From Crocinitomicaceae bacterium (GTDB taxonomy: Bacteria > Bacteroidota > Bacteroidia > Flavobacteriales_D > Crocinitomicaceae): DNA of 48,096 bases. Below are positions 1 to 8,010 of this stretch, one piece after another. Position 1 is the first letter of the stretch, and each line of letters opens with the position of its first letter. The position numbers and the translations under genes were made by a program. Below the pieces are notes generated by a model. The model was not told the origin of the DNA. It saw only the letters and a program-made list of their open reading frames with translations, and searched no databases. The stretch covers positions 1 to 48,096 of the forward strand of contig JAQWYK010000027.1 in the NCBI GenBank assembly GCA_029254025.1, in the 5' to 3' direction.

Positions 1-1253
1 CACAATTCAGCAACATTTCCTGCCATACAGTATAATCCCCAACCATTTGGATTATAAGAGAATACTTTAACAGTGTGGAAACCTCCATCTTCAAAATATC
101 TACCTCTCATTGGTTTAAAGTTGCCTAAGAAACAACCGGCAGAGTTACGAATATATGGTCCCCCCCAAGGGTATTGAGATAAATTTAGATCACCTCGAGA
201 TGCTCTTTCCCATTCTGCTTCTGTTGGCAGACGGAAGTCATTTACATAAACTTCTCCCATTGACTGCAACCAGCTATTTAATAATTGAGTTCTCCAAACG
301 TTGAACGCTTTTGCTTGTACCCATGTGATTCCTACAACCGGGTAGTTGTCATAAGCAGGATGCCAGAAATACATGTTCGTCATTGGATCGTGGAAAGAGT
401 AGGTGAAGTCACGCACCCAACATAATGTATCAGGATATACATTAATTACCTCGTCAATGATAAAACGCTGTCTGTTCTCGTGCCCACGAATTGCATTGTT
501 CTGACCAAGTTTGTTAAACCAACCCATATCTGTATCCAAACCTTGAGGTTCTTCTGTAAACGGATGTTCCGGTGTACGTAATTCACGGTGGTCGTTATTC
601 ATCTTATTGCCTTGATTATCATAACCATCAGCAACGATGTGGTATTCTCCACGACGCGCCGCTTCTACGATATCAATCCAATAGTAACGGAAATTCAATT
701 TTCGTGTATCTATTTCCTTACGCTTATAAAAACGTTGTGGTTCTGGATAGTACATGTCCGCAAGAATTGGAACGATTCCTTCCTCTTCGTACGAGAAGCT
801 TCTGTCCCAATTCAATGAGAAATTAGCACGGTTGGTGAATCGGTCACCAGCGTCGTATTCAACCCATTCGAGGAGCCCTTCATCGAAGTACAACTCGCTG
901 TAGTTGATGAAACGCTCTGCATCCTCATCTTCTTCTGTTCCTTCGTAGATTTTTTCACGGGCAATTGAATCTCGCACCCAGTAAACAAACTGACGGTACT
1001 CATTATTCGTGATTTCTGTTTGGTCCATGTAAAACGCCTGTACAGAAACTGTTTTCGCTCTGGTCTGGTGCAAAAATGGAACTTCATCGTCATTTTGTCC
1101 CATAACGTATGAACCTGCAGGAATGTAAACCATTCCTAAAGGAATCTCTGGATAGAAGGCTCTTCTACCCATAACGCCAGTCATGTGGCCAGTTCGTGAA
1201 CTGCAAGAAGCGAGCACCACTCCTATCATTCCAATTATCAAAATTCTTTTCAT
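1..1253 (-). CDS. gldK: T9SS/gliding-motility lipoprotein GldK (partial, C-terminus off the window)
   Basis: GldK (PorK in Porphyromonas) is an outer-membrane lipoprotein that forms the periplasmic ring of the type IX secretion system together with GldN. I translated the 417 codons in the window and found no stop. The start gives a short lipoprotein leader ending LASC (Cys about residue 18). A formylglycine-generating-enzyme/sulfatase-modifying fold follows, with the family landmarks MVYIPAGSYVMG near residue 45, TEITNNEYRQFV, YPVVGITWVQAKAF, DFRLPTEAEWERASRG and GLYCMAGNVAEL at the window edge. In this system the fold is structural rather than enzymatic. The ATG at 1253 follows AGGTAG. porP/sprF lies 116 bp upstream on the same strand, the usual porP-gldK-gldL-gldM-gldN order, so gldL-N probably continue beyond position 1. 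GldJ is the nearest alternative, but the porP neighbour favours GldK. Confidence 0.9.
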   Translation of the reverse strand, partial: MKRILIIGMIGVVLASCSSRTGHMTGVMGRRAFYPEIPLGMVYIPAGSYVMGQNDDEVPFLHQTRAKTVSVQAFYMDQTEITNNEYRQFVYWVRDSIAREKIYEGTEEDEDAERFINYSELYFDEGLLEWVEYDAGDRFTNRANFSLNWDRSFSYEEEGIVPILADMYYPEPQRFYKRKEIDTRKLNFRYYWIDIVEAARRGEYHIVADGYDNQGNKMNNDHRELRTPEHPFTEEPQGLDTDMGWFNKLGQNNAIRGHENRQRFIIDEVINVYPDTLCWVRDFTYSFHDPMTNMYFWHPAYDNYPVVGITWVQAKAFNVWRTQLLNSWLQSMGEVYVNDFRLPTEAEWERASRGDLNLSQYPWGGPYIRNSAGCFLGNFKPMRGRYFEDGGFHTVKVFSYNPNGWGLYCMAGNVAEL

Positions 1254-1369
1254 TCTACCTCATTTTTACTGTCCGAATCGTCATATTTCTCTACAGGATC
1301 ATCTAACTCGGGATGACTATAACGGAAGTCTTGTGTAAATGGTTACATTTTTTTATTTTCTCAAACAAA

Positions 1370-2299
1370 TTATAAATATCTCGGGTTACGACTCTTCGTT
1401 ACCGGTGGAGGCGGTAAGAAATAGCAGTATCTTACGAACAATTCGTGCGAACCAGCAGATATACTAGAAAGCTTGTTGATTGTTATATCATAAGAATAAC
1501 CAAAGATGAAATTATTCGGCAACTGAATACCAGCCATCAAACCAATTGCATCAGAAGGACGAACAGTTAATCCACCGTAGTATAAACCGTCCCAAATAGC
1601 ACGTACATTAATGTCTGCACTTGTTTTAACGAAATCACTGCGTATAAGTAAGTTGTAATCTAAATCTAGACTAGATACACCAAATGCTTCGAATTGTCGG
1701 TAACCTCCCATACCATAATAATGACGAACTGTTGAAAAGTTTAATAAGTCCATTTGTGCCGCTGGTAAATGAACAGAAGATAAACCTGCATACCATCCGT
1801 TATTCGATAAATAGTAAAGTCCAAAGTTGGCATCGAAATTACTTTCTGTAACCGCTTGCGGTAAGTTTGGGTCATTCGGATCATCTGGAACCACCCATAT
1901 TGGATTCATCCCGTAAGAGACAAGACCCAAGCCTAATCCCATCCCTAGTGTACCGTCACCCAGCGGTAGGTGATAAGAATAATTTAGCACTACATTGTTT
2001 TGACGTGCAAATCCTATTGCATCGTGGTAAAACGAAATACCAACCGCACTCGGGAAATAACGTGATAAGTTTGCTTCAGCATTAAATAGCGCAGAATTAG
2101 GGGCTCCATTTACTTTATCCCATTGATTTCTGTAAATAGCAGTTCCACATACTCCATTTAACATCCCCAGACCTGTTGAGCCTGGGTTGATACTCATTTT
2201 ATCAAAAATGAAATGCGTCAATAATTTCTCTTGTTGCCCAAAAGATGAATGCACCAAGGAAACTAATAACACGATGATAATCAGTACGTTTTTGTTCAT
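1370..2299 (-). CDS. porP: PorP/SprF family T9SS outer-membrane protein
   Basis: This 309-aa protein has a clear signal peptide (MNKNVLIIIVLLVSLVHSSFG, cleavage near residue 21). The mature start QQEKLLTHFIFDKMSINPGSTG is typical of the PorP/SprF family, as are the motif GTAIYRNQWDKVNGAP and the ending PPPVTKSRNPRYL. Members are beta-barrel proteins of the outer membrane that work with the T9SS; SprF is needed for SprB secretion and other paralogues attach cargo. Alternating hydrophobic strands and many Gly/Tyr/Asn residues fit a barrel. It precedes gldK on the same strand, which is the conserved position of the core copy and argues against a cargo-specific paralogue. Family assignment is firm; the exact orthologue name is inferred from context. 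Confidence 0.9.
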   Translation of the reverse strand: MNKNVLIIIVLLVSLVHSSFGQQEKLLTHFIFDKMSINPGSTGLGMLNGVCGTAIYRNQWDKVNGAPNSALFNAEANLSRYFPSAVGISFYHDAIGFARQNNVVLNYSYHLPLGDGTLGMGLGLGLVSYGMNPIWVVPDDPNDPNLPQAVTESNFDANFGLYYLSNNGWYAGLSSVHLPAAQMDLLNFSTVRHYYGMGGYRQFEAFGVSSLDLDYNLLIRSDFVKTSADINVRAIWDGLYYGGLTVRPSDAIGLMAGIQLPNNFIFGYSYDITINKLSSISAGSHELFVRYCYFLPPPPVTKSRNPRYL

Positions 2300-2466
2300 G
2301 AAAACAACTTGTTTACAATAATTTTACAGACGAAATGTTCAAATATGCACTCCATCAGGGGACTAAAATAGTTAAATTTATTTAAATGGAATATAAAAAA
2401 AATATTTCATCACCTTTTTAAACAAGATTTCTGGTAAATGTTCAAAACTTTTTGAACGCTGATTTG

Positions 2467-3627
2467 TCAGCCGAGCTTTTGAAATGTTTGCCACCACAAA
2501 TTCGGAATTTCTCCTTTCATAGCTTCTTGATAGGCTTCATAGGAGCAAGGAACTAGATGGTGTCGCTCATATTTCACCCCTTTTGTACTTGGGTAGGGGA
2601 CTTCCATCCACCACCGACCTGATTTATCGCTTTTAGAAAATATGATTTCCTCGCTTAACTCCTCTAAGAAAACTCGGTATTTAGTATATGTTTTTTTACT
2701 GCCGATTGGGAAGTCGCCTTTACGATTTTGATAGCCATCTACGAAATACCAAATGAGCTGACTAAGCAAAGCTTCGCTCGCAGTTAATAAGTTGTTTGGG
2801 TAGTAATTGAAAAAACCAATAGAGCTTACCTTGTCGCTAATACCCGTGTAGCGCGCTAGTCGGCATGCTTCATTTCCAAAAAAACCATTAGGAGATGAGT
2901 AATGTGCCCCCGGAAAGTCGCTATAGCGAATTGAAGCAAGGTCAAAACTTAATATGTCCGTATTCCGCAATATAGGTTCGGCTATGGTTATGTTCTCATT
3001 AAGCGCCCCTAGTCTCGAGATATCGAAATATAATTTTTCGAAAAGTGAAAGTTCTTTTTTAGAAATGTAATGCGACTGTGTGCCTAAATTGCTATAGTTA
3101 AAAAGGAAACAAGGTTTGTGCAGAATGATTTTACTGAGCCAGCCATCGTTAGAAATTTCTTGATCAACATCTCCTAAATCCAATTTGGAATCAATTGTAG
3201 TGAGATTAACAAGTTGTTCTAATTCTTCATACGCTTTATAAAGTGCGTAGGTGAGATCTTGGCTGCCACCAATGATTATAGGGGTGCATTTTTTTTTGAT
3301 TAACTCCTTGCATACCTGAGCAACGGCGTGATAAGTGTCATTTATTGAGTTTCCTGGATAGATCGTGCCTAAATCATAAAAAGGCCTCGACCAATTATCG
3401 CCTGTATAAAGGTCGTATAGTTGCTGTCTAAAATGATCCGTTGATGGGACATTGCTGGGGTACTTTGAATTCCGAAACTCAGGTACATAAAATAAGGCAA
3501 TGCTCGAGGTCTCAATTTCCGGGAAGCAAGCAGACGTATGTTGTTGAATATAGTTAACTAACGTGTCATTATTAGAGCTATTGATACTCCTGTCAACTGG
3601 CTGGAAGAAGATAGAGATGTCTTTCAT
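2467..3627 (-). CDS. Arginase/formimidoylglutamase-fold protein, probably metal-free
   Basis: This 386-aa cytosolic protein has no signal peptide. It keeps the skeleton of the ureohydrolase (arginase/agmatinase/HutG) family: IIIGGSQDLTYALY near residues 117-130, LTTIDSKLDLGD near 142-152 and DILSFDLASIR near 224-233. These correspond to the family motifs GGxHD, DAHxD and SFDxD, which carry the two-manganese site. Here the motif-1 His is Gln (123), the motif-2 His is Lys (148) and the second Asp of motif 3 is Ala (231), so several metal ligands are missing. Annotation pipelines usually call it formimidoylglutamase or arginase, but catalysis by the standard mechanism looks unlikely. It lies between topA and the T9SS genes, 141 bp after topA, with an exact TAACTTTG box at 3642-3649 that suggests its own promoter. 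The biological role is unknown. Confidence 0.75.
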   Translation of the reverse strand: MKDISIFFQPVDRSINSSNNDTLVNYIQQHTSACFPEIETSSIALFYVPEFRNSKYPSNVPSTDHFRQQLYDLYTGDNWSRPFYDLGTIYPGNSINDTYHAVAQVCKELIKKKCTPIIIGGSQDLTYALYKAYEELEQLVNLTTIDSKLDLGDVDQEISNDGWLSKIILHKPCFLFNYSNLGTQSHYISKKELSLFEKLYFDISRLGALNENITIAEPILRNTDILSFDLASIRYSDFPGAHYSSPNGFFGNEACRLARYTGISDKVSSIGFFNYYPNNLLTASEALLSQLIWYFVDGYQNRKGDFPIGSKKTYTKYRVFLEELSEEIIFSKSDKSGRWWMEVPYPSTKGVKYERHHLVPCSYEAYQEAMKGEIPNLWWQTFQKLG

Positions 3628-3641
3628 GCATTATTTTTTTT

Positions 3642-3649
3642 CAAAGTTA
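3642..3649 (-). promoter_or_regulatory. -7 promoter box for the arginase-fold gene
   Basis: On the minus strand the sequence reads TAACTTTG, an exact match to the Bacteroidota -7 consensus TAnnTTTG, ending 14 nt before the ATG at 3627. No good -33 TTTG is visible. Confidence 0.5.
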
Positions 3650-3722
3650 CTGCAATCTACAGCTCCATCATAGTTAGTAGTGTAAAAACTATGAAGAATA
3701 CAAAGTGAATAAGCCCCATTGC

Positions 3723-3757
3723 GTGAATCTGAATTCACCAAATAGGACTTATTGGTG
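3723..3757 (-). terminator. Hairpins downstream of topA, possible weak terminator
   Basis: Two overlapping hairpins lie 12-46 nt after the topA stop. GTGAAT/ATTCAC spans 3723-3738 with a 4-nt loop. CACCAA/TTGGTG (3736-3741 and 3752-3757) can extend by two pairs with one bulged A. There is no T-tract after them, so termination here is only a possibility. Confidence 0.3.
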
Positions 3758-3768
3758 TGTTAGAAGTG

Positions 3769-6078
3769 TTATTTTTTCTTTGGTGTTCTTCGACCAGTTT
3801 TTTTCGGTTGATTTTCTGAAATATGCACGCATTCCATATATGTGAGTTGTATAGGGTCTGCATCTTTCGGGAGTTTAAAGTTGTTCTTGCCAATTTTTAA
3901 ATAAGGCCCCCATCTCCCTTCTAATAGCTGCATAGTGGGGTCCTCATCGAATGTTTTGATAAGTTTTTTTGCATCTTCCTCACGTTTGAGCTGTATAAGT
4001 TCTATGGCTCTGGTGAGATCTATTTGCAAAGGGTCGTCTTCTTTTAAGGAAACAAAACTACTATTGTGTTGCACATATGGACCGAAACGACCAATGTTTG
4101 CTTTTACGACCTTCCCTTCAAACTCACCAAGTACTCGTGGTAGTTTAAATAAATCAAGCACTTCTTCGAGTGTGACAGAGCCAATGGATTGATTAGGGCG
4201 CAGACTCGCAAATTTGACGTCATCTTCTTCTGAGTCGCCAATTTGTGCCATAGGTCCATAACGTCCTATGCGAACGATAATCTTTTTTCCGTTTTCTGGA
4301 TGATCTCCAAGGTACCGTTCTCCGGATGCTCGATCAGCATTTTCAAGTGTGTCTTCTACATTTTGATGAAATGGATTGTAAAACTCTCCAATCATAGCGG
4401 TCCATTCCTTTTCCCCTTGCGCAATCTCGTCGAATTGTTGTTCTACTTTTGCAGTGAAATTGTAGTCCAAAATTTTGCTAAAGTTTTCTACCAAGAAATC
4501 GTTTACAACCACACCGATGTCAGTAGGGGAGAGTTTGTTCTTATCTCTTCCAGTAATCTCTGTCTGAATTTCTTTATCCAGGTCATCACCGTGCAACGTA
4601 TATACAATGTATTTTCGCTCCTCTCCCTCACGTTCTTTTTTCTCAACATATCCTCGTTTTTGAATAGTAGAAATAGTAGGAGCATAAGTAGATGGTCTTC
4701 CAATTCCTAATTCTTCTAACTTTTTTACGAGTGAGGCTTCCACATAACGAGGTGCTGCCTTTGTAAATCGTTCTGTAGCATTTAGTTGATCAACACTGAG
4801 TGGTTCATTCTCCGCAACATCCGGAAGCAGGTCATCGATTACTTGATCTTCATCGTCCTCATCCAAACTTGATTCAAGGTAAACCTTAAGGAAACCGTCG
4901 AATTTAATAACTTCACCTTTAGCAACAAAAATATCTTTCACTCCAGGCGCTCCTATTTTTATGGTAGTACGTTCTAATTGAGCAGGCATCATCTGCGAAG
5001 CGATGGAGCGTTTCCATATGAGGTCATACAATCGGTCTTCATCGGATGACATCGAAACGGATTGTACGTCAAAGCTCGTTGGTCTAATCGCCTCATGCGC
5101 TTCTTGCGCATTTGAATTTTTGTTCTTGTAGCGTTTTGGGTTACTGTATTGTTTTCCGTAGTTCTTTTCAATCGTTGCTTTTGCCCCATCGATTGCAGTA
5201 TCTGAGAAATTTACCGAATCTGTTCTCATATAGGTGATGTGCCCCGCTTCGTAGAGTGTTTGTGCCACGCGCATTGTTCTAGAAACGCTAAAGCCGAGCT
5301 TCAAACTGGCTTCTTGTTGAAGTGTTGACGTGGTAAACGGCGTACTTGGATTTTTAACTCCCGGCTTTTTCGTTACCTCTGAAACCGAAAAATGAGCTTT
5401 TTTGCAATCCTCCAAAAAAGAGGATGCCTCTTGATCTGTACCTATATTATGTGCTAAGGTTGCTTTGATGGTTTCATTTCCTTTATGGAAAAGCCCTGTC
5501 ACGCGAAAAAAGCTTTCTGGTGTAAATCCTTCAATCTCACGTTCGCGTTCAACGATTAAACGAACCGCGACGGATTGAACACGTCCCGCGGAAAGACTTG
5601 GTTTCACTTTTTTCCATAATACAGGGGAAAGTTCAAATCCCACCAACCGGTCTAAAACTCGCCGCGCTTGCTGAGCGTTGACTAATTCTTGATTGATGGA
5701 GCGCGGCTTTTCAATCGCTTTTTGAATAGCAGTTTTCGTGATTTCGTTAAAGGTAATTCTTTTAGTATCCTTTTTATCAAGCTTCAGTGTTTCATATAAA
5801 TGCCAAGAAATAGCCTCTCCTTCGCGGTCCTCATCAGTTGCTAGCCAAACATTATCAGCATCTTTGACTAATTTTTTTAATTCCGTAATGATCGCCTTTT
5901 TGTCGCTGCTGATAGCATAATCTGGTTTGAAATTGTTTTCAATATCAATCGCAAGACCTTTGGAAGCTAAGTCGCGAACGTGCCCATAACTCGACTTTAC
6001 AACAAAATCTTTTCCAAGGTAACCTTCAATTGTTTTAGCTTTTGCCGGGGACTCTACGATTACTAAATTTTTTGCCAT
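3769..6078 (-). CDS. topA: DNA topoisomerase I
   Basis: Type IA topoisomerase, which relaxes negative supercoils through a 5'-phosphotyrosyl intermediate. The N-terminal Toprim domain is clear: LVIVESPAKAKTIEGYLG, then the acidic motif WLATDEDREGEAISWHL near residue 85. The active-site Tyr lies in GHITYMRTDS (about residue 283), and the DNA-gate motif LSAGRVQSVAVRLI is intact. The C-terminus carries Topo_C repeats with the recurring core GRxGPxxxxG (IGRYGPMAQIG, IGRFGPYVQ, GRWGPYLKIG) and a basic tail, rather than Cys4 zinc fingers, as is common in Bacteroidota. I chose ATG 6078 (769 aa, MAKNLVIVES); an in-frame GTG three codons upstream at 6087 is less likely. It is divergent from dnaB across a 338-bp gap. 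Confidence 0.97.
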   Translation of the reverse strand: MAKNLVIVESPAKAKTIEGYLGKDFVVKSSYGHVRDLASKGLAIDIENNFKPDYAISSDKKAIITELKKLVKDADNVWLATDEDREGEAISWHLYETLKLDKKDTKRITFNEITKTAIQKAIEKPRSINQELVNAQQARRVLDRLVGFELSPVLWKKVKPSLSAGRVQSVAVRLIVEREREIEGFTPESFFRVTGLFHKGNETIKATLAHNIGTDQEASSFLEDCKKAHFSVSEVTKKPGVKNPSTPFTTSTLQQEASLKLGFSVSRTMRVAQTLYEAGHITYMRTDSVNFSDTAIDGAKATIEKNYGKQYSNPKRYKNKNSNAQEAHEAIRPTSFDVQSVSMSSDEDRLYDLIWKRSIASQMMPAQLERTTIKIGAPGVKDIFVAKGEVIKFDGFLKVYLESSLDEDDEDQVIDDLLPDVAENEPLSVDQLNATERFTKAAPRYVEASLVKKLEELGIGRPSTYAPTISTIQKRGYVEKKEREGEERKYIVYTLHGDDLDKEIQTEITGRDKNKLSPTDIGVVVNDFLVENFSKILDYNFTAKVEQQFDEIAQGEKEWTAMIGEFYNPFHQNVEDTLENADRASGERYLGDHPENGKKIIVRIGRYGPMAQIGDSEEDDVKFASLRPNQSIGSVTLEEVLDLFKLPRVLGEFEGKVVKANIGRFGPYVQHNSSFVSLKEDDPLQIDLTRAIELIQLKREEDAKKLIKTFDEDPTMQLLEGRWGPYLKIGKNNFKLPKDADPIQLTYMECVHISENQPKKTGRRTPKKK

Positions 6079-6416
6079 ACTGTTCACGATTTATGCTCTT
6101 TTAAATCAAAAAGCGTTTGCAAAATAACTCTAAAAATATTCGAAAACCAAGTGATGCATGTATGAGTAATTCTTTATTTACTATTTAAATAACTGTTTAT
6201 CAGTTTTTTGAAATGATTTAATTTTTCAAAAGTAATTGTTTCTTGATGATTTGTTGAGGTGTTTCGCGTGTAATGCAGAAAACGATTGCGCAATTATCGG
6301 GTTGTTGAAAACTTCTTTTTGAGTCAATCGCAGATGCGCTGCAAGGTTTGAATTATATTGTACTATCTTCTCCATTTTTTGTTTTTATCACGACAAGAAA
6401 AAGGTATATTTGTGCT
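6079..6416. other. Divergent intergenic region topA/dnaB
   Basis: A 338-bp AT-rich gap with no plausible gene. Toward dnaB it holds a TTTG/TATATTTG promoter at 6378-6412. Toward topA the minus strand has a weaker match, TTATTTTG at 6120-6127 (one mismatch), with CTTG 19 nt upstream. A 10-bp palindrome ATTGCGCAAT lies at 6285-6294. I see no terminator, tRNA or repeat. Confidence 0.6.
6378..6412 (+). promoter_or_regulatory. dnaB promoter, probably giving a leaderless mRNA
   Basis: TTTG at 6378-6381 and an exact -7 box TATATTTG at 6405-6412 are separated by 23 nt. Only 4 nt lie between the box and the ATG at 6417, so transcription should start at or beside the start codon. This also argues against translation from the in-frame ATG at 6348, which lies upstream of the promoter. 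Confidence 0.6.
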
Positions 6417-7988
6417 ATGGATAATGTGGACGGAAAAGATAAGAAAGTTGCTGCCTCTCGCGTGCAGCGCGTTAAATCGGTGGGAATGGATATTGGTCGT
6501 ATTCCACCTCAGGCACTGGACCTTGAGGAGGCTGTGCTCGGTGCAATGATGCTGGATAATAATTCAGTCAATGATGCGATTGATATTTTGCGTACTGCAG
6601 ATGCTTTTTACGATCCGAAGCACAAGGTTATTTTTACGGCTATTCGCGATCTGTTTGGAAATTCTGAACCGATAGATTTGTTAACGGTTACCGATAAGCT
6701 TCGTAAAAACGGAGAATTAGAAATTGCTGGCGGTGCATATTATTTGTCATTATTAACGAATAAGGTGGCCTCCGCAGCAAATATTGAATATCATTCCAGA
6801 ATTATCATAGAAAAGTTTATTCAGCGTGAAATTATTCGCATGAGTAATGAGGTATTACGGGAAGCCTATGACGAAACCAAGGATGTTTTTAATGTATTGT
6901 CCAAGGCGGAAGAAGAACTTTTTGCGATTGCTCAGAGCAATATGAAGAAAAGTTATGATACCATGCAAACTGCTATGCAAGGTGCAATGACTGAAATCGA
7001 AAATGCCCGAAAGAACTCTGATGGTATCTCTGGAGTTCCAACTGGATTTAGGGACTTAGACCGAATTACTTCAGGTTGGCAGCGTTCGGATATGATTGTA
7101 ATTGCTGCGCGACCAGCGATGGGTAAAACGGCATTTGTTTTGTCGATGGCTCGAAATACTGCAGTTGATTATAATATGGGGGTAGCCATTTTCTCTCTGG
7201 AAATGTCGAGTGTTCAACTTGTAAAACGATTAATATCCTCTGAGGCGAGAATCGATGCAGAAAAATTGCGTAAGGGAAACATTGAAGATCACGAATTTCA
7301 ACAAATACATACCCGAATACGTAAATTAGCAGAAGCACCCATATATATAGATGATACACCTGGTATTTCAATTTTTGAATTGCGTGCGAAGTGTCGTCGT
7401 ATGAAACAAAAGCACGATATTCAAGTAGTCATCATTGATTACCTTCAATTGATGAGTGGAGGTGGAGGCAAGAATAGTGGAAATCGTGAGCAAGAAATCT
7501 CTCAAATATCACGTTCCATCAAAGAAATTGCAAAAGAATTGAACGTTCCAGTAATTGCCTTGTCTCAGTTGAGTCGTTCAGTGGAACAGCGGGGTGGAAG
7601 CAAAATCCCTGTATTATCGGATTTGCGTGAATCGGGTGCAATCGAGCAAGATGCGGACATCGTTTCATTTATTTATCGTCCTGAATACTACGGTTTATTA
7701 GATGATGAAAATGGTCCTACGAGAGGTATGGGAGATATTATTATCGCAAAACATAGAAATGGTTCGTTGGATACGGTCCGTTTACGCTTCATCGGACAGT
7801 ATGCGCGTTTTGATAATGTTGATGCATTTGCGGGAGATGATGTTGCGGACTATGTTCCAACTCCATTAGCACCAAATCGGGAGTTTGAAGCGACTGGTGC
7901 AAATATGATTACGCGTTCGAGTAAAATGGACGATTTGGAAGATGATGATTTTGACTTCACCCAAGATGGCGATGTGAATCCTTTTTAA
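6417..7988 (+). CDS. dnaB: Replicative DNA helicase DnaB
   Basis: Hexameric 5'-3' helicase of the replication fork. The N-terminal helical DnaB domain (IPPQALDLEEAVLGAMMLD) is followed by a linker and the RecA-like ATPase domain. Walker A is AARPAMGKTAF at about residues 231-240, Walker B is VVIIDYLQLM, the Gln/Arg-loop motif is ALSQLSRSVEQR, and the C-terminal motif is IIAKHRNGSLDTVRLRF. I chose ATG 6417 (MDNVDGKDKK, 523 aa). The 23-residue extension from ATG 6348 lies upstream of, and across, the promoter boxes and has no family equivalent. The acidic C-terminal tail ending DDFDFTQDGDVNPF is usual in this phylum. The next gene starts 22 bp downstream and may be co-transcribed. Confidence 0.97.
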   Translation: MDNVDGKDKKVAASRVQRVKSVGMDIGRIPPQALDLEEAVLGAMMLDNNSVNDAIDILRTADAFYDPKHKVIFTAIRDLFGNSEPIDLLTVTDKLRKNGELEIAGGAYYLSLLTNKVASAANIEYHSRIIIEKFIQREIIRMSNEVLREAYDETKDVFNVLSKAEEELFAIAQSNMKKSYDTMQTAMQGAMTEIENARKNSDGISGVPTGFRDLDRITSGWQRSDMIVIAARPAMGKTAFVLSMARNTAVDYNMGVAIFSLEMSSVQLVKRLISSEARIDAEKLRKGNIEDHEFQQIHTRIRKLAEAPIYIDDTPGISIFELRAKCRRMKQKHDIQVVIIDYLQLMSGGGGKNSGNREQEISQISRSIKEIAKELNVPVIALSQLSRSVEQRGGSKIPVLSDLRESGAIEQDADIVSFIYRPEYYGLLDDENGPTRGMGDIIIAKHRNGSLDTVRLRFIGQYARFDNVDAFAGDDVADYVPTPLAPNREFEATGANMITRSSKMDDLEDDDFDFTQDGDVNPF

Positions 7989-8010
7989 GCAGGTATGCTA
8001 AAAATACTAT

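Noticed and set aside
572-1093. Short open frames on both strands inside the GldK region
   Set aside because: The continuous gldK frame, with clear family motifs, covers the same bases; the others have no homology or start signals.
1250-1342. A 30-codon open stretch after porP, in the porP frame, ending TGA over the gldK ATG (reads FTQDFRYSHPELDDPVEKYDD...)
   Set aside because: It follows several in-frame stops and has no start codon. porP already ends with the family-typical SRNPRYL. The protein-like look is noted but unsupported.
4243-4710. 155-codon open frame antisense to topA
   Set aside because: Shadow of the topA coding frame; the sense frame carries the conserved TopA sequence.
6285-6294. 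ATTGCGCAAT palindrome upstream of dnaB
   Set aside because: A single 10-bp palindrome in a 338-bp gap; no second copy and no known regulator match in the window.
6348-6416. Upstream in-frame ATG of dnaB adding 23 residues
   Set aside because: It contains and precedes the TTTG/TATATTTG promoter, and the extra residues have no DnaB counterpart.
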